Of a DNA stretch of 49,649 nt, positions 8,389 to 16,608 are shown in pieces. The stretch covers positions 1-49,649 of the forward strand of contig JAZUKH010000083.1 of the NCBI GenBank assembly GCA_045643185.1, in the 5' to 3' direction. Positions within the stretch are counted from its first letter, which is position 1. Each line of letters opens with the position of its first letter. The position numbers and the translations under genes are program-made. Source of the stretch: RGIG464 sp045643185. GTDB lineage: Bacteria; Myxococcota_A; Bradymonadia; UBA4248. The notes beneath the pieces were generated by a model, which did not search any database, was not told where the DNA came from, and saw nothing but the letters and a program-made list of their open reading frames with translations.

Positions 8389-9570
8389 CTAATTGTTGAT
8401 GACCGTCACGACGACTGGAATCGTCAACTTGCTTTTTCCACGTTTGACCTTGACCTTCACGGTATCACCCGGTTTGTACATATCCAACGCATTGTAGAGC
8501 GTATCGTAGTTTTTGACCGGCTTGTCATCGATACCAATGATGATGTCGTTGATAAAAATGCCGTTCTGCGACTGAGTCAGTCCCTGCAAACCGGCTTTTT
8601 CAGCGGGCGACCCCTTGCCGACCGACTGAATGATGACGCCATTCACGCCGTTTTGACGCGCGATCTGGTCGCTGACGACGCTAATGCCGATCCCGATCTG
8701 TTCCGCATGACCGGTTTTGATGATCTGCGGCACAACGCGCTTGATAAACGTGTACGGAATGGCAAACCCAAGACCTGCCGAGGCGCCGGATTCCGAAACG
8801 AGCATGGTGTTCATGCCAATGAGCTGAGCGCTTGAGTCGAGCAGCGGGCCGCCCGAGTTGCCCTGGTTGATCGCCGCGTCGGTCTGAACGATGTCACGAA
8901 TCTTAACGCCACCGACACCAAGCATCTCGCGGCCAAGTGCCGACACAATGCCGGACGTCATCGTGTGGTCAAAACCAAGCGGATTCCCGATCGCCACTGC
9001 TTTTTGACCAACCTGAAGCTGATAGCCCTCTCCCGGAACGCGAATGGGCGTCAACTCACTGGCAGGCGCCTCGATCTTAATGACCGCGATGTCCTTTTTG
9101 GGCTCGACGCCCACAACTTTCGCGTCATACGTCTTTTTGTTGAACAACGTGACCGTAAGGCTCGACGCATCGCGGATCACGTGATAGTTCGTCACAATGT
9201 GGCCCTGCTTGTCCCACACGAAGCCAGACCCAGCGCCGGCATCGACTTCCGTCGTACGAGCCGGTTCAAACGACCAAAATCCGCCACCCGTGCGAATCTT
9301 TTGACGTTGCGTCACAAAAACCGTCGCCGGTGCCGCTTCGGCAAAAATGTCGATCGAATTCAACTCATCTTCGGTCGGGTGAAGGTGCGTGCGTCGACCT
9401 GACTTCACGGCATAGCCCTGACCAAAATTCGGGCCCTGATCCGTCACATATTGCGCCAAAATCACTGAATCGGACGCAGCACCTCCCTCGTCTGACCATT
9501 CAGACGGCTGAGACGAGCTACATCCGGCCAACATCCATACCAAGAATACAAAAAATAAGTGCTTTTTCAT
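8389..9570 (-). CDS. HtrA/DegP-like periplasmic serine protease with PDZ domain, lipoprotein (393 aa)
   Basis: The start at 9570 gives MKKHLFF, a hydrophobic segment and the lipobox MLAGC. An upstream start would hide this signal. The trypsin-like domain shows the full triad: His in TNYHVIRD (about residue 128), Asp in KKDIAVIKI (about 157) and Ser in GNSGGPLL (about 238). A single C-terminal PDZ domain follows (about 285-385, GSPAEKAGL...). One PDZ resembles DegS/HtrA-type regulatory proteases more than two-PDZ DegP, but here the anchor is a lipid. It likely degrades or senses misfolded envelope proteins. Its ATG overlaps the stop of the upstream TPR gene in an ATGA, so translation is coupled. 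The 3' end abuts a family 2 repeat. Confidence 0.93.
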   Translation of the reverse strand: MKKHLFFVFLVWMLAGCSSSQPSEWSDEGGAASDSVILAQYVTDQGPNFGQGYAVKSGRRTHLHPTEDELNSIDIFAEAAPATVFVTQRQKIRTGGGFWSFEPARTTEVDAGAGSGFVWDKQGHIVTNYHVIRDASSLTVTLFNKKTYDAKVVGVEPKKDIAVIKIEAPASELTPIRVPGEGYQLQVGQKAVAIGNPLGFDHTMTSGIVSALGREMLGVGGVKIRDIVQTDAAINQGNSGGPLLDSSAQLIGMNTMLVSESGASAGLGFAIPYTFIKRVVPQIIKTGHAEQIGIGISVVSDQIARQNGVNGVIIQSVGKGSPAEKAGLQGLTQSQNGIFINDIIIGIDDKPVKNYDTLYNALDMYKPGDTVKVKVKRGKSKLTIPVVVTVINN

Positions 9571-11207
9571 TCGTCGTTTCCTGTGATGCGCGTTGAAGTG
9601 TCTTGTAAACGCCAAAGTTCAGCGAGCGTGCCGCTGACGGTAAGAAGATATTTGCCGGTCGCATCGAACGCAAGCGCCGAAACCGGCTGATCCTGGACCG
9701 AACCGATTCGGTCGACGATCTCTCCTGCCCCATTAAACACGAGCGCCCCCCGAACTAATCCCACCGCAAACAACTGCGACGCAGAAGAGATCGACGTAAG
9801 GACCAGTTTTTCGAGCGGCGCCGACAAAAGCTTGTCAGACGGAATATCGACAAAGAGATTCAGCTTGTTCGTCTCCAAAAACATGACGCTTTTATCGTCC
9901 GAAAGGGCGACATGACGCGTGACATTCGGCACCATCACGATGCCATGTTGCGCGTAAACGTTCATAAACGGCGCCGAAACCAGCATTTTTTCGGCATTGA
10001 CGCCCAAAACCGTCGAGCCATCCGTTGTGATGCCGACCCACCGCGGTTCTTCCGGACGCACGTCGTAATAGGTGTACCCCGTCGACGCCGGGTCAACAAC
10101 GTAGCGCCGTTCGGGCGTCAGCACGCGCAAAGTGCCGCTGTACGCGTCAAACGCCATGCCGATCACGTGCTCGACGTCGCGCACGCGTTCCGTCACCGTG
10201 CCACGCCCCGTATCGAGCAACCACACAGACTTGCTCTTCTGATCAGCAAACGCAATAAAACCCTCACGATACGCCACCGCCTGAACACGACCCAGCACCA
10301 CAGGCCAGGCCCCCACGCGCTGACGCGCATCCGTCGCGAGCGAGTCACGCAAAGCCACCGCGATCTCACGATACGCCGAACGATGCTCTTTAGAAATGTA
10401 CTGGTCAAGGTCAAACGCCGCCTCGCTCACGCGGTGCGAAAACAGGTCCATCACCGCTCGATGAAACCACAACTCGCCCTCAGGCACAAAGAACGCACTG
10501 TCAAAAAACGTCAGCTTCGGATCGATCGCCACGCCGTCAAAAAAACGCGCCTGCGCCCGTGCCATGTCGCCATCGCGCACCCACGCCACCACCTGACCAA
10601 AAATGGCATGCGGATTCTTCGGATCCAGCGCGATCGCCTCCTCGTAGATCGCGATCGCCTTGTCAGGATGACCCACGATCATCTCGATCTCCGCCAAATT
10701 GCCAAGAATCGCCGACTCCGCCGACGCATTGGGCGCCTCACACTGCTCGTACGTCGCCGCAGCCTCGGCATATTGCCCCACCTTCGTCTCAAGCGTCGCC
10801 TTAAACAAACACAGATCAAAGTCCTTCGCCCATTTTTCGTCGTCCTTCAGCATCGTCTTGACGAGCCCCAGCGCCTCATCAGGCAAGTCATTGCGATCCA
10901 TCAGCTGCGCACAAATGAACGGAACCTCTTTCAGTTCGGGCGCCACGGCCATCGCATCGCGACAATGCGCCAACGCCGACGCAAACTGCTCTTTTTTGAG
11001 CGCCTCCGTCGACAATTTGATCGACTCGGTCGCCGCTTTCATCCGCTCCGTCTTGTTTTGCGGCTTCGACTTCCCTTGTTTTGCGCTTTCAGCCTTCACA
11101 CTCGCCGATTTCACGGCCGGCTTCGCCAAAACCGCCGTCGGACAAAGACTCGCCACGCAAAAACTCAGGATCAGGCCAAAAATTAGGGTGAATACACGTT
11201 GTGACAT
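9567..11207 (-). CDS. Exported TPR protein with C-terminal propeller-like domain (546 aa)
   Basis: The start at 11207 begins a clear signal peptide (MSQRVFTLIFGLILSF...AVLAKP). A longer frame upstream runs through a palindromic element and is not credible. A Lys/Ser-rich linker precedes TPR-like helical repeats (about residues 60-250, with ALAHCRDAMAVAPELKEVP, AIAIYEEAIALDPKNPHAIF). Residues about 270-546 have strand-rich WD40/YVTN-like repeats (FDAYSGTLRVLTPERRYVV, LAFDATGKYLLTVSGTLAELW). This looks like a scaffold. The overlapping HtrA-like gene suggests the two act together in the envelope, perhaps with this protein presenting or regulating the protease; that pairing is inference. Confidence 0.85.
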   Translation of the reverse strand: MSQRVFTLIFGLILSFCVASLCPTAVLAKPAVKSASVKAESAKQGKSKPQNKTERMKAATESIKLSTEALKKEQFASALAHCRDAMAVAPELKEVPFICAQLMDRNDLPDEALGLVKTMLKDDEKWAKDFDLCLFKATLETKVGQYAEAAATYEQCEAPNASAESAILGNLAEIEMIVGHPDKAIAIYEEAIALDPKNPHAIFGQVVAWVRDGDMARAQARFFDGVAIDPKLTFFDSAFFVPEGELWFHRAVMDLFSHRVSEAAFDLDQYISKEHRSAYREIAVALRDSLATDARQRVGAWPVVLGRVQAVAYREGFIAFADQKSKSVWLLDTGRGTVTERVRDVEHVIGMAFDAYSGTLRVLTPERRYVVDPASTGYTYYDVRPEEPRWVGITTDGSTVLGVNAEKMLVSAPFMNVYAQHGIVMVPNVTRHVALSDDKSVMFLETNKLNLFVDIPSDKLLSAPLEKLVLTSISSASQLFAVGLVRGALVFNGAGEIVDRIGSVQDQPVSALAFDATGKYLLTVSGTLAELWRLQDTSTRITGNDE

Positions 11208-11232
11208 AAAAATTAACCTGTTTTGTCTGTTT

Positions 11233-11351
11233 GGGAGGGGGAAGTCTCCCCCTACGCGGCTATTTGGCAATGACGCGGTAGAGACGCCCGTACCGGACGT
11301 CTCCACCGCGTCATTGCCAAATACGCCGCTACCCCTTCGCCTGGCAGGGCC
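11233..11351. repeat. Palindromic element, family 1 copy B (inverted orientation)
   Basis: It has the same flanks as copy A but in reverse orientation: GGGGGAAGTCTCCCCC then TACGCGGCTATT on the left, AATACGCCGCTACCCC then TTCGCCTGGCAGGGCC on the right. The central hairpin is TTGGCAATGACGCGGTaGAGACG... closing with ...CGTCTCCACCGCGTCATTGCCAA. It lies between the acyl-CoA dehydrogenase stop (11362) and the TPR gene start (11207). Confidence 0.85.
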
Positions 11352-11361
11352 AACAACCACG

Positions 11362-12510
11362 TTACATCAATTTAGTCAGGTTCTTTTGCAGGGCCTCGTT
11401 GGTGCCTCCACCGATCGACAGCAAGATCGCGTCGCGGTGCAGACGCTCCACCGGGTAAGCCTGGCTGTACCCGTTCGCCCCAAGCACCTGAATGGCGTTG
11501 CGGCTCACAACTTCGCCCATCTCGGCACACATCAGCTTGACCGCGTCGGCATCCATCGACGCCGTCGGCACTTCGTCCAACAAGTCTTCCAACACGTTGT
11601 ACAAAAAACACCGACATGCGCGATACTGAGCATAAGATTCAGCAACAAGTTTCTGAATCTGTCCAAAATTCGATATTGGCTTGCCAAATGCGTATCGCTC
11701 GCGCATGTATTTTTTCATGATGTCAAGGCAGGTCTTGGCTAGCCCGCACGACTGGGCGGCCAGTCCAAGACGCTCAATGGCGAGGTTGCGAAGCATGGGA
11801 CGAAGCCCCTCGTGAAGTTTACCGACGAGCGCGTCGGCAGGCAGATGGCAATGGTCAAAGTGCAGCGCACCCGTCGGGCTTGAACGCATACCGAGCTTGT
11901 GTTCCGCTTCGCCGCGGCTAAAGCCATCGACATGGCTTTCAACCAAAAACAGGCTCAAGTCACGACGCTCTTCACCTGTACGTGCATAAACGAGAAACGC
12001 GTCGCCAACGGGCGCGTTCGTGATCCACATTTTTGAGCCATTCAGCTCAAACGAGCCATCGTCCAGCTGCGTCGCCGTCGTCGTCATGCCAAGCACGTCG
12101 GTACCGGCATTCGGCTCAGTCATGCCCATGCCCGCGATCGGACGAGTTTTAAGGATCTCCGCGTGTCGCGCGGGTATGGGCGACTGACTCGCGTGCCACG
12201 TGCGATAGAGTTGGTGCGTAAAAAGCAGTTCCTGGGCGAGGTAACTCATGGCAAAGGCCGGATCAACCTCACTCAGTGCCTCAATGACCATGACGGTCGC
12301 GGCTTCGTCCAGGTCGGCACCATTCAATGATTCGGGCAACGTCATGCCCGTGATGCCCAACTCGGTCGACAGACGCGCAAACAGCGACCGGTCAAATGTT
12401 TCCGTCTGGTCGCGTTCCGTCGCCTGGGGCGCCAAATACGCGTTGGCCCAGTCACGCACGGTGGCCTGCAACGTCACATGGATTTCTGACCGATCAAAAC
12501 GAGAAGACAT
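11362..12510 (-). CDS. Acyl-CoA dehydrogenase (382 aa)
   Basis: FAD-dependent alpha,beta-dehydrogenation of acyl-CoA esters. The family layout is complete: N-terminal helices, middle beta domain with GMTEPNAGTDV and WITNAP, and C-terminal helices with RYAFGKPISNFGQIQ and a final GGGTNEALQ. Where short- and medium-chain enzymes have Glu in YEGT, this one has IGGGT, so that base is absent. A Glu is present in AIERLGLAAQ, the place used by isovaleryl-CoA and long-chain acyl-CoA dehydrogenases, so a catalytically competent IVD/LCAD-like arrangement is inferred. The ATG overlaps the 3' end of the upstream lipoprotein gene by 17 bp. The substrate cannot be told from sequence. No electron-transfer flavoprotein gene is nearby. 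Confidence 0.92.
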   Translation of the reverse strand: MSSRFDRSEIHVTLQATVRDWANAYLAPQATERDQTETFDRSLFARLSTELGITGMTLPESLNGADLDEAATVMVIEALSEVDPAFAMSYLAQELLFTHQLYRTWHASQSPIPARHAEILKTRPIAGMGMTEPNAGTDVLGMTTTATQLDDGSFELNGSKMWITNAPVGDAFLVYARTGEERRDLSLFLVESHVDGFSRGEAEHKLGMRSSPTGALHFDHCHLPADALVGKLHEGLRPMLRNLAIERLGLAAQSCGLAKTCLDIMKKYMRERYAFGKPISNFGQIQKLVAESYAQYRACRCFLYNVLEDLLDEVPTASMDADAVKLMCAEMGEVVSRNAIQVLGANGYSQAYPVERLHRDAILLSIGGGTNEALQKNLTKLM

Positions 12511-13285
12511 TGAGTTCTCCTTTGTTGACGCGTTGATATTGCGCCGTCACCGTCGGTGCAAAAGCCGACAGCGATGACTGTGAAAAACTCGGCTGCGGTG
12601 ACAACTCGAGCGTATTTTCATCAACTTGTTTGAGGTCGAGCGCCACATCCAAGTCGCTTTTAGAAACGATGTGGATGCCCTCTTCCGCGATCTTGCCACT
12701 CGCCGCGATCACGAACGCCGGCTCGACCGAGCGAATCGTCACCGTCAAAGCGTCGTCCATGCGATAGATCTCGAGCGACTGACCGCCCGACGCACGAAAA
12801 TAACCCTGAAATCCGTTCGACGTCTCGACCAGAACTGCGCGGTTGACCTGTTCCAGGATCTTCTCAGCGCGCATCTGCGTGGCCTTGGCAAAAGCCTCGT
12901 GAATATCGACGCCATTTTTGACGAGCGTGTTCATGTCAACACCACGTCCCTGCGATTCCCACTGCGTTTGCGCTGCTTTAAGCTGTTCAAACGCGTCGGC
13001 AGGCAAGATCGACTTGGCATACTGCATGGCATCCGTGACGGCCTTGCTCGCCTCGTTGCCTTGCTCCACGCGGTCGAGTATCTCCGTCCGGTCTTCATGC
13101 TGTTGCGCGACTTCCTCGTCCGTGAGCTCATGCTCACCGGTCACGACCATGGCCACTTTTTCCTCGCGATCCATCTGGTCGACCGGCTTTTGCGTTTTGC
13201 AGCCAAAACTCACAAAACACATAAATAAGGTTGTAGTCACAAACAAGATTCGCTTAATTTCGCATTTAGCCGAAGTTATTTTCAT
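12494..13285 (-). CDS. Predicted lipoprotein, function unknown (263 aa)
   Basis: The start at 13285 (MKITSAK) leads into a hydrophobic segment and the lipobox VSFGC (Cys near residue 29). Longer frames upstream pass through terminator and hairpin DNA. After a charged helical stretch (MDREEKVAMVVTGEHELTDEEVAQQHEDR...), the C-terminal half is strand-rich (GFQGYFRASGGQSLEIYRMD..., FVIAASGKIAEEGIHIV). No family is recognised. It overlaps the acyl-CoA dehydrogenase start by 17 bp, which implies one transcript and translational coupling between two functionally unrelated-looking products. Confidence 0.8.
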   Translation of the reverse strand: MKITSAKCEIKRILFVTTTLFMCFVSFGCKTQKPVDQMDREEKVAMVVTGEHELTDEEVAQQHEDRTEILDRVEQGNEASKAVTDAMQYAKSILPADAFEQLKAAQTQWESQGRGVDMNTLVKNGVDIHEAFAKATQMRAEKILEQVNRAVLVETSNGFQGYFRASGGQSLEIYRMDDALTVTIRSVEPAFVIAASGKIAEEGIHIVSKSDLDVALDLKQVDENTLELSPQPSFSQSSLSAFAPTVTAQYQRVNKGELNVFSF

Positions 13286-13331
13286 AAAACCTGTTATTCT
13301 CCAAAGTTTACGTTTAACGACCAGCGTCAAA

Positions 13332-13348
13332 GCGCGGCCATGCCGCGC
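13332..13348. repeat. Small GC hairpin upstream of the lipoprotein gene
   Basis: GCGCGGC-CAT-GCCGCGC forms a seven-pair stem with a three-base loop, about 50-60 bp upstream of the start at 13285. It is probably in the leader or promoter region. No T-run follows, so it is not a terminator. Confidence 0.5.
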
Positions 13349-13385
13349 CTGGTCAGAACGCCTGTCTGAGCGACAACACATGGAC

Positions 13386-13415
13386 AAAAAAACGCGGCAA
13401 CCTGAAGTTACCGCG
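13386..13415 (-). terminator. Intrinsic terminator after the PP2C gene
   Basis: On the minus strand a stem CGCGGtAAC / GTTgCCGCG is followed directly by seven T (13386-13392). It lies between palindromic copy C and the downstream lipoprotein gene, so transcription of the PP2C gene would run through copy C before stopping here. Confidence 0.75.
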
Positions 13416-13458
13416 CTTTGATGAAAACGTATGTGAAAACGCGCCATAGCACGTTTTT

Positions 13459-13578
13459 GGGCCCCGCCAGGCGAAGGGGTAGCGGCGTATTTGGCAAAGA
13501 CGCGGTGGAGACGTCCGGTCCGGGCGTCTCCACCGCATCATTGCCAAATAGCCGCGTAGGGGGAGACTTCCCCCTCCC
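13459..13578. repeat. Palindromic element, family 1 copy C
   Basis: It has the same orientation as copy A: GGGCCCCGCCAGGCGAAGGG then GTAGCGGCGTATT, and AATAGCCGCGTA then GGGGGAGACTTCCCCC. The central hairpin TTGGCAAAGACGCGGTGGAGACG... matches that of copy B with a few changes and not that of A. It starts 14 bp past the stop of the PP2C gene. Confidence 0.85.
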
Positions 13579-13591
13579 AAAACATCAGCAT

Positions 13592-15445
13592 TTATTTTTT
13601 CCAGAACGGCGGCGCATTGAGCTGTCTGGTTGCATCTTCATCGTCATCATCGGATTCCCGGTAGACGTTCTGGCAGATCTCGATGGAATCGTCATCGTCT
13701 TCGTAATAATCCTTGGGCGTCGAAGCGACATTCTTAGGCGGAATATAGGTGCCAGGCCCAACAGGCGCGGAAGTTTTGACCTCAGTCGCCTCGAAAACGG
13801 CATCCTCGGAAGGCACATAACCGGGAACACTGGCCGGCTTAGGCGCAGCAACAGGCGCGGGCGCGACGACAGGTGCGGGCGCAACCCCAAGCGTGAAGTG
13901 TGAACCATGGTCAACGGCTGGATCAGACGCCTCAAGGCGTTTCACAGCCGGCAGAGCGACGGCCGTATCCGTATGAGCCTGAATGAATTCTTCAGACAGA
14001 ACGCTTTCGATCTGGGTCTTTTCGGAGCCGTCACCGCCATTCTGAGCGGCAGTCGGCGGCGCAGTGAGCAACAAGGCGGCGTTAGGACGCTCGAGCTCAT
14101 CGGCGGCGCTGTCAGCGATCTTACGCGGCGACTCGACCGCAGCGGGATTTGCTGTCGGCGCGCCAGCAGGCAGAATGCCGATCTCGCGCAAAATGTCGTT
14201 ACGATCCTGAATGCAGGTCTCGCACGACGAATCCTCGTCTTCGTAATCATCGGCCGAGGTCACCAACGGCTTTTCAGCTTCAACAGGCACGGCTTCGTTT
14301 GTCGGACGAGTTTTTGCCATGCCGGGAATAGCCGGCATCGGCGGGCGTGCGACAGGCGGCTTTGGCATGGCGCGTTTGGGCGTGACGGGCGAAACCTCAG
14401 TGATGATGTATTCACGGACGGAATGCATGCGAACGGGAGCCGGGGCCATGGCCGGAATGGGCACACCGGGTGCGGCGGGCATTCCGTTGGGACGAGCCAT
14501 CGCCATGGGCGGCATGCCGGGGCGCGAAGCCTTGGACATCGGCGTCGGCGCAGCGACAGGCATAGGCACCGCGACGGGGACGGGACGCAAAGCGCCGTCA
14601 CTCACAGAGGCGGGCGCATTCGGTGCCTTGACCGGCGCCATCGTCTGACTTGCCAGACGCGGAGCCACCGTGTTGTCTTCCTGTTCGATGCCGACCGTCA
14701 CCACGGTCACGTTATCCTTGCCACCAGCTTTGAGGGCAAGACCGATCAGCGTGTTGCACGCTTCCTGAAGATTGGGCGCAGAACTGACGGTCTGAGCGAT
14801 CTGAGCGTCGGTCACGAGGTCACTCAAACCGTCAGAGCACATGAGATAGACATCGCCCTGTTCGCGTTTGACTTCCTTCACATCGACTTCAACGCTGTCT
14901 TTCAGACCGATGGCGCGCAAAATGACGTTTTTGTTTGCGAAAGCCGGCACGTCTTCCGGTTTTAACTCACCTGTATCCAACAAATGATTCATGAGCGAGT
15001 GATCTCGGCTCATCTGCTGGATCTCGCCTTTTCGAATGCGATAGATTCGGGAGTCGCCGACATGGGCGAGTATGAAGCCGTGCGGTGCATTGAAGATCGC
15101 GGTGACGGTCGTCCCCATGCCTTCCATCGAACGGTCTTTGCATGACTGAATATAGACGCGTTCATTGGCGTACTTGATGGCATTGACCAACAAGTTGGCT
15201 TCGTAAGACAGCTTTGGATTAGCCGGATACATGAATTCGAAGCCTGGTTGATGGGCTTTTTCGCAGATGAACTGCGAGACATGCTGGACGCAAAGCGTCG
15301 AAGCGACCTGTCCGGACGAGTGCCCACCCATGCCATCGGCCAGGACATAAAGTCCCTGACTTGGAACCATGATGAAGTTATCTTCGTTTCTTGTGCGTTT
15401 GAGCCCAACGTCTGTTTTGGCTGCCCACACGAGCCTCGTTGCCAT
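13592..15445 (-). CDS. PP2C-family Ser/Thr protein phosphatase with long Pro/Ala-rich tail (617 aa)
   Basis: Residues 1-250 are a complete bacterial PP2C (Stp1/PrpC-like) metal-dependent phosphatase: KRTRNEDNF, VLADGMGGHSSG, AHVGDSRIYRIRKGEIQQ, MCSDGLSDLV and GGKDNVTVV carry the metal-binding aspartates. It would remove phosphate from Ser/Thr of proteins phosphorylated by Hanks-type kinases. Residues about 260-617 are low-complexity Ala/Pro/Met-rich segments with acidic patches (YEDEDSS, DDDDEDATRQ) and one CETC motif. No membrane helix is seen. The tail may recruit partners. GAGG lies before the ATG. The upstream lipoprotein gene, 77 bp away on the same strand, is probably co-transcribed. 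No kinase gene is in the window. Confidence 0.93.
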   Translation of the reverse strand: MATRLVWAAKTDVGLKRTRNEDNFIMVPSQGLYVLADGMGGHSSGQVASTLCVQHVSQFICEKAHQPGFEFMYPANPKLSYEANLLVNAIKYANERVYIQSCKDRSMEGMGTTVTAIFNAPHGFILAHVGDSRIYRIRKGEIQQMSRDHSLMNHLLDTGELKPEDVPAFANKNVILRAIGLKDSVEVDVKEVKREQGDVYLMCSDGLSDLVTDAQIAQTVSSAPNLQEACNTLIGLALKAGGKDNVTVVTVGIEQEDNTVAPRLASQTMAPVKAPNAPASVSDGALRPVPVAVPMPVAAPTPMSKASRPGMPPMAMARPNGMPAAPGVPIPAMAPAPVRMHSVREYIITEVSPVTPKRAMPKPPVARPPMPAIPGMAKTRPTNEAVPVEAEKPLVTSADDYEDEDSSCETCIQDRNDILREIGILPAGAPTANPAAVESPRKIADSAADELERPNAALLLTAPPTAAQNGGDGSEKTQIESVLSEEFIQAHTDTAVALPAVKRLEASDPAVDHGSHFTLGVAPAPVVAPAPVAAPKPASVPGYVPSEDAVFEATEVKTSAPVGPGTYIPPKNVASTPKDYYEDDDDSIEICQNVYRESDDDDEDATRQLNAPPFWKK

Positions 15446-15522
15446 TGCTTTCCTCTATAGTTTTTGCACCGAAATTGTGCGGTGATACTTACTAAGTTTT
15501 CTTTTTTGATGTTGGGATGTTT

Positions 15523-15942
15523 CTAGTTCGGCAAGGATACTTCGATCGTATATTCCGACTGAAAAGAATCGCAACTGATTTCGAGGTAATAATGCCCTGG
15601 CATAGCCCTGAATTCCTGAATATTCCTCGCGCCTGGCTGGAATCGGAGGTCATACATTTCCTCACCGGTCGCTTTTCGGATGATAATGCGCCCGCCAGCA
15701 GTCGGTTCATCGAAGGCGAACGCGACGGCGACTTCCGCTTCAGATGGCACGGAGAAGTATTTCCAGTCCGTTTTATCGCCATCGATGCACGTCACATGGT
15801 CGAGGACAAGATCATTAATGTTGATCTCGATCGCGCCAATACGATCCTGATCCGTGCTCGATTTTGATTCCGGGCCAAGGGAGCACCCCTGCGTCAAGGC
15901 CAGGATCCCCGCAAGCGCAAGACCTAATCCGTATCGTTTCAT
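15523..15942 (-). CDS. Small lipoprotein with PPC-like beta domain (139 aa)
   Basis: The start at 15942 has AAGGAGATAGT before the ATG, much better than an in-frame ATG 42 bases upstream. The signal ends in the lipobox LTQGC (Cys about 20). The mature part has the pattern of bacterial pre-peptidase C-terminal (PPC) domains: DKTDWKYFSVP, a hydrophobic strand, GGRIIIRKATGEEMYDL, then GHYYLEISCD and a closing strand. Two Cys may form a disulfide. It probably folds as a small beta-sandwich attached to the membrane. It precedes the PP2C gene on the same strand. The domain call is by pattern only. Confidence 0.78.
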   Translation of the reverse strand: MKRYGLGLALAGILALTQGCSLGPESKSSTDQDRIGAIEININDLVLDHVTCIDGDKTDWKYFSVPSEAEVAVAFAFDEPTAGGRIIIRKATGEEMYDLRFQPGARNIQEFRAMPGHYYLEISCDSFQSEYTIEVSLPN

Positions 15943-16094
15943 ACTATCTCCTTCTTTGGCTTCCGTTGTCGTTGGTTGAGACAATGCCTAAACATAACCA
16001 TTTTGATATTATACGCTTTTCGAACCAATCCGGTCAAGGCATGTCGAATCGACTTCACACCAACTTCTAAACCGCTTTATCCTCAAAAATTCTT

Positions 16095-16123
16095 TGACAT
16101 CACTATTCTTGTGTGTTAAAACT
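16095..16123 (+). promoter_or_regulatory. Candidate sigma-70 promoter of rpsT
   Basis: TTGACA at 16095-16100 and TAAAAC at 16118-16123 with a 17-base spacer, about 110 bases upstream of the rpsT start. The -35 is perfect and the -10 is weak. Confidence 0.5.
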
Positions 16124-16235
16124 CGCGCCCGTTATTGGCACCCGCATTTTTAGCGGACGCTTTCTTACATCTGTCGTTTCTTTATTGACGGGACATTCCA
16201 TCGCCCCGAACTTTTACTTTTTGAGGAGATTCAAA

Positions 16236-16496
16236 GTGGCGCACCATAAATCAGCCATTAAACGTATTCGTCAGACGGCCGTCAAAACCGAACGCAATCG
16301 CGCTGGCCGTACCAAAATTAAAAACACCGTTCGCGCTTTCCGTGAAGCTTGTGCCGATGGTTCAAATACCGCCGAACAGCTCTCAAACGCCATCGCGAAT
16401 ATCGCTAAAGCCGGTTCCAAAGGCATCATCCCTGCCAAACGCGCTGCCCGCAAAATTAGCCGCATCGCTAAACTCGCTAATCGCTCCAATGGCTAA
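16236..16496 (+). CDS. rpsT: 30S ribosomal protein S20
   Basis: The product (86 aa) begins VAHHKSAIKRIRQT and is Lys/Arg-rich and helical throughout, with the typical RTKIKNTVRAF and AKRAARKISRIAK segments of S20, which binds 16S rRNA. The start is GTG at 16236, set by GAGGAG seven bases upstream and by the exact S20 N-terminus. A longer ATG-started reading is upstream leader. The gene has its own candidate promoter and a strong terminator, so it is monocistronic, as S20 often is. Confidence 0.96.
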   Translation: MAHHKSAIKRIRQTAVKTERNRAGRTKIKNTVRAFREACADGSNTAEQLSNAIANIAKAGSKGIIPAKRAARKISRIAKLANRSNG

Positions 16497-16547
16497 TCCA
16501 TTCCGGAGCCAGGATGCTCGGTCAATCGACCGCATCTAGCCTTCTAA

Positions 16548-16579
16548 GACAACAGGCACCGCCTGTTGTCTTTTTTTTT
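16548..16579 (+). terminator. Intrinsic terminator of rpsT
   Basis: GACAACAGGC-acc-GCCTGTTGTC is a perfect ten-pair stem with a three-base loop, followed by nine T. Confidence 0.92.
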
Positions 16580-16608
16580 ATCTGCGATACCTCTCAAACG
16601 GAGTGATC

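Noticed and set aside
9912..11186. Long rightward open frame of over 400 codons opposite the TPR gene
   Set aside because: Its product is an Arg/His-rich run without domains, a typical antisense shadow of a GC-rich gene; the leftward frame has a signal peptide and clear TPR helices.
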